DNA from: Craspedostauros australis
Lineage: Eukaryota; Bacillariophyta; Bacillariophyceae; Mastogloiales; Achnanthaceae
NCBI GenBank assembly: GCA_026770025.1
Contig: JAMXDE010000007.1
Span: 2,542,001 to 2,606,000, forward strand
Length of the DNA stretch: 64,000 nucleotides
Direction: 5' to 3'
Each line of letters starts with the position of its first letter. Position 1 is the stretch's first letter. This document shows positions 62,306 through 64,000 of the stretch, piece after piece. Made by a program: the position numbers and the translations under genes. Below the pieces are notes generated by a model, which was given only the letters and a program-made list of their open reading frames with translations, ran no database searches and had not been told where the DNA came from.

Positions 62306-64000
62306 ATGAGCCTCCCACCAAATTCATACGCTGCCATGCAGCAGCAACAGCATCAGCAGCAACAGCACGCGACGAACACCCGCATCAAGATGGTGGACGG
62401 ATACGCGCTGCAGCAAAAGCTGGGTTCCGGATCCTTCGCCACAGTGTACAAGGGGATTAAGATGCCCACGCAGCATCAGCATCAACAGCAGGATGGAAGC
62501 AGCGCTGACGAAGGACCCACAACCGTCGCCATCAAGGCCATCACGCGAACGTCCGAAAAGCTCACAAAGAAGGTGCTGCAAAACTTGGAAATCGAGATCT
62601 CCATCCTCCGCAGCTACCGCCATCCCAACATCGTGTGCATGCACAACGTGCAGAAGACGGAGCGCCATTTCTATCTCATCCTCGAGTACTGCGGCGGCGG
62701 CGATGTGCAGCGTCTCATCCGCACCAGAAAGGCCGGTCGCCTCAGCGAAGGCCTAACGCGCAGACTCACCAGAGATTTGGCCTCCGGATTGAAGTTTCTC
62801 TGGGGACAGGAATTGATCCACCGCGACATCAAACCGCAGAACCTGCTCCTCACGGGCGCCCTGCCCCTCGATGAGCTCAACGACCCGGAACGCACGCCGC
62901 AGGCGGAAGAGCTGCGTCGACAGGCGAACTTCCCCTCCGCTCAATTTTCTCTCAAAATCGCTGACTTTGGATTCGCCAGGCATCTGCAATCCGCCTCGCT
63001 TGCGGAAACCCTCTGCGGATCACCCCTCTACATGGCACCAGAAATTCTGCAACATCACAGGTACGTACCCCATCATTCGCCATCACATCATCAATGAGCG
63101 CCGCTCAATTTCATGGGTTCTCATCTGCATCCCATCACAACACACCATTGCTTGTGACAGAGAATGAACCAACGAACAATTGCACGAACAACTCACATCA
63201 TGCATCACGTCCTTTCTCTTTCTCGTTGCTGTTTTCTTCTCTCCTGAGCTGCGCAGATACGACGCAAAGGCGGACCTGTGGAGCGTCGGCACCGTGCTCT
63301 TCGAAATGATAACTGGAAAGCCACCGTTCAACGGCGAGAATCACATCGACCTTCTGCGAAACATCCAAAGGAACTCGGTGCGATTGCCCAAAGATGTGCG
63401 AGTTACCAAGCCCTGCGTCAATATCCTCCGCGTCCTGCTCAATCGCAACCCCTTGAGCCGCGCAGGCTTCAAGGAGTTCTTCGAGGCGGCCGATGCCTTC
63501 GTTGCGCTCGGTTGCAAGGGAGTGGCCACGACAGATACGGGAACTTGTCGCAAGACCATCGCTCCATCATCCTCGTCGCCCTCCAATCCACCTGCTGCGA
63601 AGGACCTTGGAACCATCCCAGAAGACGACGGCGCGTCAGGTTCGGATAGTCTCATGACGGTGGCCACCACGGCACAACCAATGCCACAGCAACAGCATCA
63701 CCACCACCCACATCTCCAGCACCAACAACAACAGCACCACCAGTTGTACGTCCCGCAATCCACACCTACGCAAGTGCCAAACACATCGCAGGCACCTCTC
63801 GTGCGCCATGTTGTGCCGCAGCAACAACCAGCAGCAACGCCAGCACCGTTCATCAGCCAGCCAGGATACCCGCCCAACATGCACCACATACCGCCGAACC
63901 AGCGCAATCGATTGACTCCCCTGCAGCCTAGCCCACCGGGCAGCGTCCCGTCTGTGTTTTCCAATGTGCGGATACCCACAATCCCAAGCCTTCCACCGCA
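62306..64000 (+). CDS. ATG1/ULK-like autophagy protein kinase (spliced; 3' end beyond window)
   Basis: Exon 1 62306-63060, intron 63061-63256 (196 nt, donor GTACGT, acceptor GCGCAG, phase 2), exon 2 from 63257 still open at 64000: 499 codons seen. After a Gln/His-rich leader the kinase domain starts GYALQQKLGSGSFATVYKG (about 32), with VAIKAI, HRDIKPQNLLL near 171, DFGFARHL near 218, CGSPLYMAPEIL near 241, and after the splice YDAKADLWSVGTVLFEM and GKPPFNG. The long loop after NLLL and FARHLQ...AETLCGSPLYMAPE are characteristic of ATG1/ULK. NPLSRAGFKEFFEAADAF ends the domain. A Gln/His/Pro-rich linker follows; the C-terminal MIT-type region would lie outside the window. The family starts autophagosome formation under nutrient control. 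Confidence 0.88.

Noticed and set aside
1-64000. CRISPR arrays, operons, ribosome binding sites, retroelement or viral genes
   Set aside because: None seen: no spaced direct repeats, no reverse transcriptase, integrase, capsid or terminase motifs; spliced genes show a eukaryotic nuclear genome.

Overview
The window is nuclear DNA of a eukaryotic microalga, most likely a photosynthetic stramenopile (diatom or close relative). Genes lie on both strands with no operon logic, spacers run 0.3-3.4 kb, and the introns I could place are all GT-AG. Four proteins carry a signal peptide followed by an Ala/Cys-x-Ala-Phe junction (the ASAFAP-type motif of secondary red plastids). Two DUF6824 genes, an FkbM methyltransferase and type II membrane-anchored glycosyl- and sulfo-transferase-like proteins also fit an ochrophyte. 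I found no rRNA, tRNA, CRISPR, retroelement or viral genes. This is inference from sequence and family knowledge; no database search was made.

Left part (1-21.6 kb): a plastid-presequence methyltransferase-like protein; a spliced nuclear poly(A)-binding protein (PABPN1 type) with a 23-nt microexon; an endonuclease/exonuclease/phosphatase-fold hydrolase; a type II membrane sulfotransferase-like protein; a V-ATPase proteolipid c whose fourth helix lacks the usual carboxylate; a plastid ABC1/UbiB-type kinase; the rRNA/tRNA cytidine acetyltransferase NAT10/Kre33; and an RBM39-like SR splicing factor.

Middle (22-40.7 kb): a predicted plastid DHH-family phosphoesterase whose DHHA1 part is interrupted by two EF-hands and followed by two CBS domains; a lumenal PsbP-like protein with bipartite plus twin-arginine targeting; a lipoyl-like protein without the lipoyl lysine, divergent from a small membrane protein; a tandem pair of FkbM methyltransferases, one a pseudogene; a GT92-like glycosyltransferase; a spliced PAS-domain protein; and a LarE-type PP-loop sulfur transferase.

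Right part (42-64 kb): a Ser-rich protein of unknown function; a Gfo/Idh/MocA oxidoreductase; an unrecognised type II membrane protein; a duplicated block (FSH1-like serine hydrolase remnant plus DUF6824 gene, present twice); a Tim17/22/23-family protein divergent from glutaredoxin-3 (Trx-Grx-Grx); and the 5' part of an ATG1/ULK autophagy kinase cut by the window end.

The most unusual items are the DHH/EF-hand/CBS fusion, the carboxylate-free proteolipid, the twice-occurring hydrolase/DUF6824 block, and a dispersed TACTCGTA octamer enriched in introns and spacers.
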